A DNA stretch of 64,000 nt from Streptomyces sp. NBC_00568 (GTDB lineage Bacteria; Actinomycetota; Actinomycetes; Streptomycetales; Streptomycetaceae): the NCBI RefSeq assembly GCF_026341855.1, contig NZ_JAPENW010000001.1, positions 4,703,001 to 4,767,000 on the forward strand, written 5' to 3'. A program made the position numbers and the translations under genes. The notes beneath the pieces are model-generated. The model saw only the letters and a list, made by a program, of their open reading frames with translations. It was not told where the DNA came from and searched no databases. Positions 42,601 through 50,319 of the stretch are shown here, one piece after another. Numbering within the stretch: position 1 is the stretch's first letter; every line of letters begins with the position of its first letter.

Positions 42601-43319
42601 CCTACCGGGGCGGCACCCACGACACCCTCGACTGGTTCAAGCCCGTCTGGCACCCCTGGCTCGGCACCGGACTCGGCTGGGGTCAGCAACGCGCGGGCAA
42701 CCAGATCCAGTTCAACACGCCCGGCTGGGGCGACTCCGGACCCGACCACACCGGCTTCGGCGACGTGTGGAGCGACGACACCGGGATGACCCAGTTCACC
42801 GAGGTGTACCAGGACGGTGTGCTGGTCGACGAGGGGAAGAGCTCCGCCGGATACGTCTGGGACGCGCCCGCCGACGAGCACACGTACAAGGTCGTCACGG
42901 ACACGACGCTGGACCCGGAACGCTGGAAGCTCTCCACGAAGGGACACACCGAGTGGACCGTCCGCTCGGCGGCCACCCCCGAGGACCACTACACCTTCCT
43001 CCCGCTCCTCAACCTCGGCTACGACATCGACACCGACCTCACGGGCGATGTGCGCGGCGGCAAGGTCCCGGTGAGCCTCTACGCCGAGTACGTGAAGGGC
43101 GCGCCGGACACCGGAACCATCGGCGGCGGAAAGCTGGAGGTGTCCTACGACGACGGGAAGACCTGGAAGGCGGTCCCGCTCACCGGCGGCAAGGCGCGCT
43201 GGACGGGCACGCTGAGCGTGCCGCGCGGCGCCGAGTTCGTGTCGCTGCGGGCCTCGGCCCGTGACGACCAGGGCGGCACCGTCAGCCAGGAGACCGTCCG
43301 GGCGGTGGGGGTGCGGTAA
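39690..43319 (+). CDS. Secreted S8 (subtilisin-like) serine peptidase
   Basis: A 1209-residue exported protease. A Sec-type signal peptide covers about residues 1-29 (R-R-P-A-A-L-L-S-A-G-L-V-L-A-L-L-P). A propeptide region extends to about 190. The subtilase domain carries D-T-G-V-D (catalytic Asp near 224), N-G-H-G-T-H-V (His near 256) and G-T-S-M-A-T-P-H-V (Ser near 428). The C-terminal 700 residues are beta-rich modules, probably for substrate or wall binding. The start ATG at 39690 follows GAGAGGG. It is transcribed divergently from the trypco1 gene. I recall a similar serine peptidase at the same place in S. coelicolor, next to the carboxyltransferase gene. Confidence 0.95.
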   Translation: MTRGPVRRPAALLSAGLVLALLPTGRAGALDTGGTGNPGTPVPARATAAARTVTLVTGDKVTVTDVGGGKKTVSVVRPRGATGAVRTQVADGAVTVVPDEALPYLRAGTLDRRLFDVSELIRQGLTDQKTDELPLIVTYDPKARATTPGGAERTRSLPSVRGAAVAADKGRTFWRAVTRQEGIGKVWLDGRVKADMAESNAQIGTPKAWEAGLTGKGVTVAVLDTGVDTGHPDLAGRVARTKSFIEGQEVADRNGHGTHVTSTVGGSGAASDGAEKGVAPEATLAVGKVLSDQGSGSESQIIAGMEWAARDVRAKVISMSLGSTEASDGTDPMAAAVDTLSKETGALFVIAAGNTGAPSSIGSPGAADSALTIGAVDSADEAAYFTSAGPRYGDNALKPDLSAPGVDILAARSGLVDGSGSYTSMSGTSMATPHVAGVAALLAEEHPDWTGARLKDALMSTSKQLDASVYQLGSGRVSVPDAIAAKVTATGSADLGFYSWPYEDNAPVARTVTYTNSSDAAVELTLAAEGAGEGVATLADTRLTVPAHGSASTTVTGDGSKAPVGNTSGRIVASVDGRPVAHTAFGLVKEEERYTLTVRVKDRDGDPTAADLAVQQLAQGVDPYPAHVGDSGTLTLRLRPGTYSLTSFLDVRGSHGADSLGLGFLAAPQITLDQDREVTLDGRTLREISAKVDRRTETRQLLMEYDRNAGGSDLFGAVQVPVKYDSVFAAPTRKVTEGSFDYRTVWRLGKPLVDVRGLDEALAQPGGTLIEGRSRLPLVDVGDGPFTGVRGKAVLARLTDGVEPAALAQAAQDAGVKALFVTDDTAGRLNAWFGTDDNGNRPLQIATVGAADAARLRASRTVDMTGTRNTPYVYDLSQGFEDAVPNRSLTYEPDRRELAVLDTRFHAVKPVSGSEFRYSIADPFPIGLGFQERIDYPAERTDYVSTGTGQTWTESVYVGDGALEERSGLVPYRGGTHDTLDWFKPVWHPWLGTGLGWGQQRAGNQIQFNTPGWGDSGPDHTGFGDVWSDDTGMTQFTEVYQDGVLVDEGKSSAGYVWDAPADEHTYKVVTDTTLDPERWKLSTKGHTEWTVRSAATPEDHYTFLPLLNLGYDIDTDLTGDVRGGKVPVSLYAEYVKGAPDTGTIGGGKLEVSYDDGKTWKAVPLTGGKARWTGTLSVPRGAEFVSLRASARDDQGGTVSQETVRAVGVR

Positions 43320-43350
43320 CCGGCCGTCGAGAAGGCGGTCCCTGGAGCGG

Positions 43351-43392
43351 GCGGCCGTCGGTTCCCCTTGGGAGGGGGGAGCCGGCGGCCGC
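43351..43392. terminator. Long hairpin between convergent genes
   Basis: A near-perfect inverted repeat of about 17 bp (arms starting GCGGCCG and ending CGGCCGC) between the stop of the S8 peptidase and the stop of the convergent carboxyltransferase. It could terminate both transcripts. Confidence 0.75.
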
Positions 43393-43399
43393 CGTCCGT

Positions 43400-44785
43400 T
43401 CACCCGCCGGGTCGCTCCGCGATGCCCCGGATGACACCCAGCTCGACCAGGTCCTGCGGCCGGAGTCTGAGCTGGTCTGCGGTCGCCCGCACCTCGTCGG
43501 CGGGCCGTTTGAGGATCGCGGCCGCTGACTCCGGAGCGATGACGGAGAAATAACTGTCCGGCGTGGCCCAGGTGTTGCCGGGCGCGGCCAGGGCCAGCGC
43601 GCCGCCCGAGCCGCCCTCGCCGATCACCAGCGTGGTGACCGGCGTACGGGCGGTGGCGACCGCCGCGAACAGATCCGCGATCGCGGCACCGGCCCCCTGC
43701 CGCTCGGCGTCCGCGTCGTTCGCGGCACCCGGGGTGTCCACCAGCGTCAGGACCGGGATGCCGAGCCGGCCGGCCAGCCGGACCAGCCGGGCGGCGGTGC
43801 GGTATCCGGCGGGACGGGTCGGGGTCCCGCGCTGGGCGGCGAAGGCGATGGTCCGCCCGTCGTGCGCGCGGCCGAAGCCGCACAGCACGCCGTCGTCGGT
43901 GCCGCCCGAGCGGTCCCCGCCGATCGCCACCCGCCGGGTGAAGAGGGCGTCCAAGTAGCTGTCCGCGCGCGGGCGTTCAGGTGCGCGGGCGCGCTGCACC
44001 GCGTCCCAGCCGGTCGCGGGCGGTTCGGTCGCGCCCAGCGCGGGCGGGACCGGCGCCGCCCCGGCGGAGGGCTGGGTGAGCAGGTCCAGCCACAGAGCGA
44101 GCCTCTCGCGCAGCCCGTCCTGCGGCACGAGGGCGTCGACCGAACCCGCCGCCACCTGCGCCTCGGCCGTGTACGCGGCAGGGTCCGCGTCGGGCGGACG
44201 GACCCGGGAGCCGGCGAAGGCGACCTGGGCGCCGGGCAGCGCCAGCGTCACATCGGCGCCCGCGCCGAGCGTGGCCCAGCCGCCGCCCGTCGTCGGATCC
44301 CGCAGGACGGCGATCTGGGCGAGCCCCGCCTCCCGGGTGAGCGCCGACTGCCGGGCCACCCGCTGGAGCTGGGTCAGGGCGAACATGCCCTCCTGCATCC
44401 GGCTGCCGCCCGTGGCGACGAGCGAGACGACGGGCAGCCGGTGCGTCCGGGCGTGCTCGTACGCCGCCTCCAGGCGGTCACCGGTGCGCTCGCCGAGGGA
44501 ACCGCCGAGGAAGCCGAACTCGAAGGCGACGAGGACGGCGGTGACCGGGCCGAGCGGAGGCCTTCCGTCGATCGTCGTGCCGAAGCTGGCCGTGCCGAAG
44601 GTCGCGGTGCCGCAGACGACCGACTCCTCCTCGCCGGTGCGGGCGGCGGCGCGCGCCCGCGCGTCGTCGTACCCCTGCCAGGAAAGCGGACCATCGGGCC
44701 CGGACTCTCCCTTCGGGTAGGGGAGTTCGGCGAAGCTGTCGGTGACCAGGGCGATGGCCTCGCGGGCCGAGATCCGATCAGTCAC
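43400..44785 (-). CDS. Fused AccD/AccA-like acyl-CoA carboxyltransferase
   Basis: A 461-residue carboxyltransferase combining both halves of the crotonase fold in one chain. The N-terminal half is AccD-like (V-A-T-G-G-S-R-M-Q-E-G, then L-R-D-P-T-T-G-G-G-W-A-T-L) but lacks the zinc ribbon of AccD. The C-terminal half is AccA-like (L-T-L-V-D-T-P-G-A, then I-G-E-G-G-S-G-G-A-L-A-L). It starts at GTG 44785 and overlaps matB by 8 bases, so the two are co-translated. It may carboxylate, transcarboxylate or decarboxylate a malonyl-type CoA; no biotin carboxylase or carrier gene is nearby, so partners must be elsewhere. Confidence 0.88.
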   Translation of the reverse strand: MTDRISAREAIALVTDSFAELPYPKGESGPDGPLSWQGYDDARARAAARTGEEESVVCGTATFGTASFGTTIDGRPPLGPVTAVLVAFEFGFLGGSLGERTGDRLEAAYEHARTHRLPVVSLVATGGSRMQEGMFALTQLQRVARQSALTREAGLAQIAVLRDPTTGGGWATLGAGADVTLALPGAQVAFAGSRVRPPDADPAAYTAEAQVAAGSVDALVPQDGLRERLALWLDLLTQPSAGAAPVPPALGATEPPATGWDAVQRARAPERPRADSYLDALFTRRVAIGGDRSGGTDDGVLCGFGRAHDGRTIAFAAQRGTPTRPAGYRTAARLVRLAGRLGIPVLTLVDTPGAANDADAERQGAGAAIADLFAAVATARTPVTTLVIGEGGSGGALALAAPGNTWATPDSYFSVIAPESAAAILKRPADEVRATADQLRLRPQDLVELGVIRGIAERPGG

Positions 44786-46361
44786 GCGGCAGCGCCCGCT
44801 TCAGGATCTTGCCCATGTCGTTGCGGGGCAGCTCGTCCAGGAAGCGCACGGCGCGCGGCCGCTTGTGCGGGGCGAGGCGACGGGCCACGTGGTCGGCCAA
44901 CTCGTCCACGGGTGGCGGAGCCTGAGGATCGACGGGGACGATCCAGGCGACGACGCGCTCACCGAGGTCGGCGTCGGGCTCCCCGGCGACGGCGGCCTCG
45001 CGCACCCCAGGATGTTCGAGGAGCGCGTTCTCGATCTCCCCGGCGCCGATCTTGTAACCGCCGCTCTTGATCAGGTCGGTGGCCTTGCGGCCGACGATCC
45101 GGACCGAGCCGTCGGGGTCGAGGACCGCCATGTCACCCGTGCGGAACCAGCCGTCCCCGGTGTACGCGGCGGCGGTGGCGTCGGGCCGGTTCAGGTACTC
45201 GGTGAACAGGTTCGGCCCCCGCACCTGGATCTCGCCGACGCTCTCCCCGTCGTACGCGCCGGTCGGGGTGCCGTCGGCCTCGTACCCGGCGATCGTCGTC
45301 CCGTCCTCCTCGACGAGCCGCAGACCGACGCCTGGCAGCGGCACGCCGACGGTGCCGGGCCGGGCCTCCCCGTCCACCCGGACGCTCGTGTTCATCAGGG
45401 TCTCCGTCATGCCGTACCGCTCGACGACCCTGCGCCCGGTCGCGGCCGTGATCCGCTCGTGGTCGTGCACGGGCAACGCGGCCGAGCCCGACACGAGCAG
45501 CCGCGCCCGGCCCAGTGCCTTGGCCAGCCCGGGGTCCTCGGTGAGCGCCTCGGCGAGCCGGTGGTACATCGTCGGCACCCCGAACAGCATCGTCGCCCCG
45601 TCGTTCAGCTCCCGCGCCACGCCCTCCGCGCTGAACCGCCCCAGATGCCGGACGGACCCGCCGCGCCGCAGCGGGCCCAGGATGCCGAGGATCAGGCCGT
45701 GCACATGGAACAGGGGCAGGCCGTGCACCAGCACGTCGTCGCCGGTCCACTGCCAGGCGTCGGCCAGCGCGTCCAGGGTCGAGGCGATCGCCCGGCGCGG
45801 GATGACCGCGCCCTTGGGCGGGCCCGTGGTGCCGGAGGTGTAGACGACGAGGGCGGGGGCGCCGGGGTCGGTGACCCCGCCTGCGGACCCGGGGGATGCC
45901 ACGGGCCCGGGGGGCGCGGCGGCTCCCGAGGACGTGACGGCCGCTGTGGCCCCGGCGCCCTCGGCGGGGACCGGTCCGCCGGTCGCGGCGCCCGCCTTCG
46001 CGCCGGACACCTCGACATCGAGGCGGTCCAGCGCCCCCGCCGGGGAAGGCAGCACGTCACCCGGAGCGGCGAGCACCAGGGACGGCGCGCTGTCGCCGAG
46101 GATGTGGCCGAGTTCCGCCTCCCCCGACTTCGGGTTCAGCGGCACGGCGGGCACCCCGGCGAGCAGCGCGGCGACGACACCGACCGCCGTCTCCAGGGTC
46201 GGGGTCGCCCATACGGCCACCCTCCCGGCACCGTCGAGCCGTGCCGCCAGCGCTCCCGCCGAGGCGGCCAGCTCCGCGTACGTCAGGGACCGATCACCGA
46301 AGCGCAGGGCGGACCGGTCCGCGACCGAACCGCCCACCAGGGCCGGGAAGAGGGAGAACAC
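44778..46361 (-). CDS. matB: Malonyl/methylmalonyl-CoA synthetase (MatB)
   Basis: A 527-residue AMP-forming synthetase converting malonate or methylmalonate plus CoA and ATP to the acyl-CoA, a source of polyketide extender units. It closely matches the S. coelicolor MatB sequence as I remember it (V-A-V-W-A-T-P, P-L-N-P-K-S-G, Y-T-S-G-T-T-G-P-P-K-G-A-V-I-P-R-R, H-G-L-P-L-F-H-V-H-G-L). The specificity arginine lies in S-V-R-V-D-G or nearby, and the catalytic lysine is in M-G-K-I-L-K-R-A. The start is GTG 46361 after AAGGAG. Compared with the S. coelicolor protein it has an Ala/Gly/Pro-rich insertion of about 40 residues (around residues 125-165) and a short T-x-G-A-Y insertion. Confidence 0.93.
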   Translation of the reverse strand: MFSLFPALVGGSVADRSALRFGDRSLTYAELAASAGALAARLDGAGRVAVWATPTLETAVGVVAALLAGVPAVPLNPKSGEAELGHILGDSAPSLVLAAPGDVLPSPAGALDRLDVEVSGAKAGAATGGPVPAEGAGATAAVTSSGAAAPPGPVASPGSAGGVTDPGAPALVVYTSGTTGPPKGAVIPRRAIASTLDALADAWQWTGDDVLVHGLPLFHVHGLILGILGPLRRGGSVRHLGRFSAEGVARELNDGATMLFGVPTMYHRLAEALTEDPGLAKALGRARLLVSGSAALPVHDHERITAATGRRVVERYGMTETLMNTSVRVDGEARPGTVGVPLPGVGLRLVEEDGTTIAGYEADGTPTGAYDGESVGEIQVRGPNLFTEYLNRPDATAAAYTGDGWFRTGDMAVLDPDGSVRIVGRKATDLIKSGGYKIGAGEIENALLEHPGVREAAVAGEPDADLGERVVAWIVPVDPQAPPPVDELADHVARRLAPHKRPRAVRFLDELPRNDMGKILKRALPRD

Positions 46362-46600
46362 GGGGACTCCTTGCCGAGAGGACTTCACCGGGACGGACAG
46401 GCTCTTCCTACACGATGAGGCTTCCGAGCAGGGTGGTCGGCCGCCCGTCCGCGCCGAGGACGTGGAGGGGGAGCGCAGGCGCCGTAAGGATCGTTCCGAA
46501 AGCGGGAGCGATCGATCGGGAACCGTGGCGTGGACGGACCCGGCCACGTAGTGTCGGCGACGCGCGACAACTTGATGAGTCAACTGCCGGGAGCCCTTTG

Positions 46601-46966
46601 GTGAGTGAGTCCCCGCCGCCCCTTACCGAGACCCTCGAACGCCTCGACGCGCGGATCGCCGAGCAGGGTCCGGACCGGGGCGACGTCCTCGACCCCCGCG
46701 GCCCGTCCTGTCGGACGGTCCTGCCGGAGGAGCTGCTCCGGGCACTGCCCGCGGGCGACGGGACAGCGTGCGACGACCGGGTCGGCGGCCATGTCCGGGG
46801 GCGCGTGCGGGCGCCGCACGAGAGGTCCCTCGGGAGGAGCGGCAGGCGGCCCGCCGGGGTGCGCCGGGAGGCGGCCCCGCGCGGCACACGGCTCACCCCC
46901 AGCGAGCGGGAGACTCTCGTCGGCATGCGCGCGGGCCTGCCGGACGGCGAGGAGGCGGAGCGATGA
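46601..46966 (+). CDS. Probable regulator component paired with the ImmA-like peptidase
   Basis: A 121-residue protein starting at GTG 46601 (V-S-E-S-P-P-P-L-T-E-T-L), with GGGAG upstream. Its stop overlaps the next gene's ATG by four bases. Upstream partners of ImmA-like peptidases in Streptomyces are usually helix-turn-helix regulators; here the middle (R-V-G-G-H-V-R-G-R-V-R-A-P-H-E-R-S-L) looks like a worn version and no complete helix-turn-helix can be seen. The assignment rests on position more than sequence. Confidence 0.55.
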   Translation: MSESPPPLTETLERLDARIAEQGPDRGDVLDPRGPSCRTVLPEELLRALPAGDGTACDDRVGGHVRGRVRAPHERSLGRSGRRPAGVRREAAPRGTRLTPSERETLVGMRAGLPDGEEAER

Positions 46967-47604
46967 CGACGAAGCCGGCCGGCGCCGTCGAAAGGCTCCT
47001 GACGGCGCTGCGCCCGCGTGGCACCCGCTCCGAGATGCGTGCCCTCGCGGTGGAGCTCGGCCGGCTGCTCCGGCGCAGGATCGATACGCCTGTCGACGTG
47101 CGGGAGCTGGCGCAGGCCCTCTGCGACGAGATGAGCCGGCGTCGGGGCGGCCGTCCCGTCCAGCTCCGTTTCGAGCGCTTCCCCGACGAGATCGAAGTCA
47201 CCGGCCTGTGGATGGAGTTCCAGGACTTCGACCTCGTCATCGTCGAGGAGCGCGCCGAGACGGTGCAGCAACTCGTCATCCTCGGGCACGAGTTGTGGCA
47301 CATGAGGGAAGGGCACCGCGACCACCACGTGGACGGCGCGGCTGCCGTCGCGCGCGCCGCCCTCTCGGACCGCTCCGACCTGCGCGATTCCGGAGCGCGA
47401 GCGGCGTTCCGGCAGGAGGTGGCCCTCACCGTCGCCGCCCGCAACGGATCACGTCAGGCGGACGAGGCCCAGGCCGAGGCTTTCGGCCTGCACCTGGCGA
47501 GCGTCTTCCGCTCCTGGCTGGCGGGCCCGGGCGGCACCGCCCCCGTCGACCCGGTCAGCCAGGCCATCCAGACCTCCCTCGGCTACCGCGGTCCCCGGGA
47601 CTGA
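46963..47604 (+). CDS. ImmA/IrrE-like metallopeptidase, toxin-antitoxin-type component
   Basis: A 213-residue protein. The zinc motif H-E-L-W-H-M (H-E-x-x-H) lies in I-L-G-H-E-L-W-H-M-R-E-G-H at about residues 108-118, and a later acidic helix (Q-A-D-E-A-Q-A-E-A-F-G-L-H-L-A) supplies the third ligand, as in ImmA/IrrE peptidases. In Streptomyces such genes are often annotated as the toxin component of a two-gene unit. The likely function is cleavage of a partner repressor. The regulator gene directly upstream is translationally coupled. Confidence 0.8.
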   Translation: MTTKPAGAVERLLTALRPRGTRSEMRALAVELGRLLRRRIDTPVDVRELAQALCDEMSRRRGGRPVQLRFERFPDEIEVTGLWMEFQDFDLVIVEERAETVQQLVILGHELWHMREGHRDHHVDGAAAVARAALSDRSDLRDSGARAAFRQEVALTVAARNGSRQADEAQAEAFGLHLASVFRSWLAGPGGTAPVDPVSQAIQTSLGYRGPRD

Positions 47605-47751
47605 CCGGCGGGCGACCGTCGGGTGAAGGCCGATATTGGTTTGGCCCGGAGTCGCGGGTGGTTGTTAGCCTGCGGCGGGATTGTCCGGGTGGCGTGCCGG
47701 TGGGGTGCGTCCGTGGTCGTACGCCGGTGTCGTACGAGGATGGAGGCCGTC

Positions 47752-48627
47752 GTGGCCCGTATCGCGCTCGTCACGTACGACCCGGGCGAGGAGCCCGGCG
47801 CGGACCGGGACCTGCCGGTGCTGAGGGGGGCCCTGGAGGACGCCGGGGCGGTGGCGGACATCGTGCACTGGGACGATCCCGGGGTCGACTGGGCGGAGTT
47901 CGACCTGGCGCTGATCCGGTCCACGTGGGACTACAGCTGGCGGGTGGCGGAGTTCGTGGCGTGGGCCGAGCGGTGCGGGGGGCTCACGCGGCTCCTGAAT
48001 CCGGCGCCGGTCGTGCGGTGGAACACGGACAAGCGCTACATCGGGGACCTGGCGGACGCGGGGGTGCCGGTCGTCCCGACCCGCTATCTCGCGCCGGGGG
48101 ACCCTGTCGAGCTGCCCGGCGATCACGAGTTCGTCGTGAAGCCCACCGCGGGGGCGGGGGCGCGCTACGCGGCCCGGTACACGCCGAAGGAGCGGGAGAC
48201 GGCCCTCGGGCAGCTGGCGCGGATGCACGCCGGGGGGCTGACCGCGATGGTCCAGCCGTATGTCGCGAACATCGACGCGGCGGGCGAGCGGGCGCTCCAG
48301 TTCTTCGGCGGGCGCCTTCTGCACGCCAGTCGCAAGGGGGCCGTGCTGGAGCCCGGGACTCCCTTCGACGGGGACAAGACACCCCACCCGCGCCTGGAGG
48401 CCTGGAAGCCGACCGCGGCCGAACAGGCCGTTGCCGAGCAGGCGTTGGCGGCCGTGCCGGGCGGCGCGGACAGCGTGCTCTACGCCCGCGTCGACCTGGT
48501 GGACGGCGACGACGGCGAGCCCCGGGTGATGGAGCTGGAGCTCGTCGAGCCGAACCTCTTCCTGTGGCTGCACCCGGAGTCGCTGCCCGTGGTCGTGGAC
48601 GGGATCATCGAGGCCGCCACTCGCTGA
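47752..48627 (+). CDS. ATP-grasp ligase-like protein
   Basis: A 291-residue ATP-grasp protein starting at GTG 47752, five bases after GGAGG. The pattern is L-I-R-S-T-W-D-Y, P-V-V-P-T-R-Y, F-V-V-K-P-T-A-G-A-G-A (nucleotide-binding lysine), Q-P-Y-V and the metal-binding M-E-L-E-L-V-E-P-N-L-F. It resembles glutathione-synthetase/RimK-like and cycloserine-ligase-like ATP-grasp enzymes that make amide bonds. The substrate is unknown. It is convergent with the glycan operon. Confidence 0.88.
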   Translation: MARIALVTYDPGEEPGADRDLPVLRGALEDAGAVADIVHWDDPGVDWAEFDLALIRSTWDYSWRVAEFVAWAERCGGLTRLLNPAPVVRWNTDKRYIGDLADAGVPVVPTRYLAPGDPVELPGDHEFVVKPTAGAGARYAARYTPKERETALGQLARMHAGGLTAMVQPYVANIDAAGERALQFFGGRLLHASRKGAVLEPGTPFDGDKTPHPRLEAWKPTAAEQAVAEQALAAVPGGADSVLYARVDLVDGDDGEPRVMELELVEPNLFLWLHPESLPVVVDGIIEAATR

Positions 48628-48657
48628 AGGCTTGTCGGCGGGCTTCCGGGAGAAACC

Positions 48658-49284
48658 TCAGGCGGACTCCTCGGGGGACGGCGGGACGGGCCCCTTGACG
48701 CCCACGCGTTGCAGCAGGCCCCAGCTGAACTCGGCCGCGCACGCGTGCGGGACGCCCGACGCGTCGGGGGCCGTGAACGCCAGCCCCCAGCGGGTCGGGG
48801 CCGTGCCCTCCAGGGGCCGGGCGGGGGCGAAGGCGCGGGCCGCCTCGTCGACCGTGCAGGACCAGGGGGCCAGGTCCTCCAGGGTCTCCAGCACGGGGGC
48901 GGGGGCGCCCGGCGCCCGTACCAGCCACTCGTTCCAGGCGACGCCGTTCGGGGCGAGGAGGACCTCGAACCGCAGACCGGGCCACAGGGGCACCGGCCAG
49001 CGCAGGGCCTCGCAGGTCAGATCGCCGATCCGGCGCGCCTGTGCGGACTCGGGGGCACCGAGGACCGAGCGGTAGCGGGCGGCGGCGGACCGGGAGCGCG
49101 GGGCGTGCAGCATCGCCTGCCAGCGGCGGTTCGCCTCGCGCATGTCGGCGATGGACACGCCCAGCTCGTGACGGGCGTGCTCGACCAGGTCAGGATTGTG
49201 GTCGGCCATGCGGCGCAGCAGGACCAGTTGGAAGTCGAGCGGGGTGAAGGGGGTGGGTGGGCGTTTGGCCGGCATGCGGTCCAT
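48658..49284 (-). CDS. Conserved protein of unknown function at the end of the glycan operon
   Basis: A 208-residue protein I do not recognise. It begins with a Pro-rich segment then P-L-D-F-Q-L-V-L-L-R-R-M-A-D-H-N-P-D-L-V-E-H-A, and has two Trp-rich stretches (V-A-W-N-E-W-L-V-R-A, A-P-W-S-C-T-V-D). There is no signal peptide or membrane helix. The start may be the ATG at 49284 or at 49275. Either way it overlaps the end of the FkbM gene by about 90 bases in another frame, far longer than the other overlaps in this operon. It was probably retained for a role linked to the glycan. Confidence 0.7.
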   Translation of the reverse strand: MDRMPAKRPPTPFTPLDFQLVLLRRMADHNPDLVEHARHELGVSIADMREANRRWQAMLHAPRSRSAAARYRSVLGAPESAQARRIGDLTCEALRWPVPLWPGLRFEVLLAPNGVAWNEWLVRAPGAPAPVLETLEDLAPWSCTVDEAARAFAPARPLEGTAPTRWGLAFTAPDASGVPHACAAEFSWGLLQRVGVKGPVPPSPEESA

Positions 49285-50095
49285 CGTCGCGCACCCGGCC
49301 CTCGCCCGGACGGCGGCCGTCCGGCAGGAACAGCACCGAGTTGACGTAGCGGGGACCGCGCGGCGGCAGCACCCGGCGCAACAGGCCCTGCGCGACGACG
49401 TACGACATTTGCGCCTGGTGCTCCGCCAGCGGGAAGGAGGCGAGCGGCACCCAGCAGGAGCCGGGCAGCACCCACCCCGTGTACCCCTGTTCGGCGAGGT
49501 GCTCGACGACCGGGGCGACCGGCTGGATACGGGACTCCAGCTCGATGAAGAGGGCGGGGCGGTCGCGGGCCAGCAGGTCCCGGGCGCCGCGCAGCACCGC
49601 CGGCTCGTTGCCGTCCACGTCGATCTTGATGAAGCCGACGTCGCGCAGGCCCAGACTGTCCAGGGTGAGACAGGGCACCTCCAGCGCGCGGGCGTGGATG
49701 TCCCGGCGGACGAGTGAGGACACACCCCGGTCGCCCGCGTCGTCCGCAGGCAGCCACAGCCGGGCGGTGCCCCGGTGGTCGGAGGCGGCGGCCGTGATCA
49801 CGCGCACATGGTCCGGAGTGGCCGACGACAGCAGCCGGGCGAGATGCGGCACCGGCTCCACGGTCACCACCCGGCGGGCCCGCGGGGCCAGGCGGCGCGT
49901 CCAGGGGCCGTACCAGCCGCCCACATCCACCGCCGTGCCGCAATCGGGCGGGCACAGGTCGCCGAGCCGGGCCAGCTCGGGTTCGAAGCGCGGATAGACG
50001 AGCCGGGCCGCCGCCGCCACCAGGCGGGTGGGGACGAAGGGGGCGAGGCGGGCCGCGAAGGTCCGGGACGCGCGGCCGTCCACTGATCCGGTCAT
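49190..50095 (-). CDS. FkbM family methyltransferase
   Basis: A 301-residue SAM-dependent methyltransferase. Motif I is A-V-D-V-G-G-W-Y-G, motif II V-V-T-V-E-P-V-P-H, and the FkbM-type F-I-K-I-D-V-D-G-N-E follows. Such enzymes O-methylate sugars or small molecules. The last 35 residues run in another frame across the start of the next gene and look unlike the family (Pro/His/Arg-rich), suggesting the original stop was lost. It overlaps the Trm112-like gene by four bases. Confidence 0.88.
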   Translation of the reverse strand: MTGSVDGRASRTFAARLAPFVPTRLVAAAARLVYPRFEPELARLGDLCPPDCGTAVDVGGWYGPWTRRLAPRARRVVTVEPVPHLARLLSSATPDHVRVITAAASDHRGTARLWLPADDAGDRGVSSLVRRDIHARALEVPCLTLDSLGLRDVGFIKIDVDGNEPAVLRGARDLLARDRPALFIELESRIQPVAPVVEHLAEQGYTGWVLPGSCWVPLASFPLAEHQAQMSYVVAQGLLRRVLPPRGPRYVNSVLFLPDGRRPGEGRVRDDGPHAGQTPTHPLHPARLPTGPAAPHGRPQS

Positions 50096-50319
50096 GGCGC
50101 CATCCGTTTGACGAGTTCCTCGTGTTCGTCCTCCGTCACCTGTTCCCCGGAGGACGGCAACAGCTGCGGGATGCCGTCCACGACGGGGTAACGGCGGCGC
50201 AGCCGCGGGTTGTAGAGCGCTTCCTCCGAGGACCGGGCCTCGTCCGGGACAAGCAGATGCAGCGGACCCTTGTCGAGCGGGCAGGCCAGGATCCTCAGCA
50301 GTGGGTCGTCGGGATTCAT
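50092..50319 (-). CDS. Trm112-like small protein
   Basis: A 75-residue protein of the Trm112/UPF0434 family: I-L-A-C-P-L-D-K-G-P-L near the start, then Y-N-P-R-L-R-R-R-Y-P-V-V-D-G-I-P-Q-L-L-P, the family core. Trm112 proteins stabilise methyltransferases as small zinc-binding partners; this one keeps only one of the usual cysteines. Sitting directly before an FkbM methyltransferase and after a class I methyltransferase, it may act as an adaptor for one of them. Confidence 0.88.
   Translation of the reverse strand: MNPDDPLLRILACPLDKGPLHLLVPDEARSSEEALYNPRLRRRYPVVDGIPQLLPSSGEQVTEDEHEELVKRMAP

Noticed and set aside
39594..43883. 1429-codon minus-strand frame over the S8 peptidase
   Set aside because: Antisense to a clear subtilase with intact catalytic triad.
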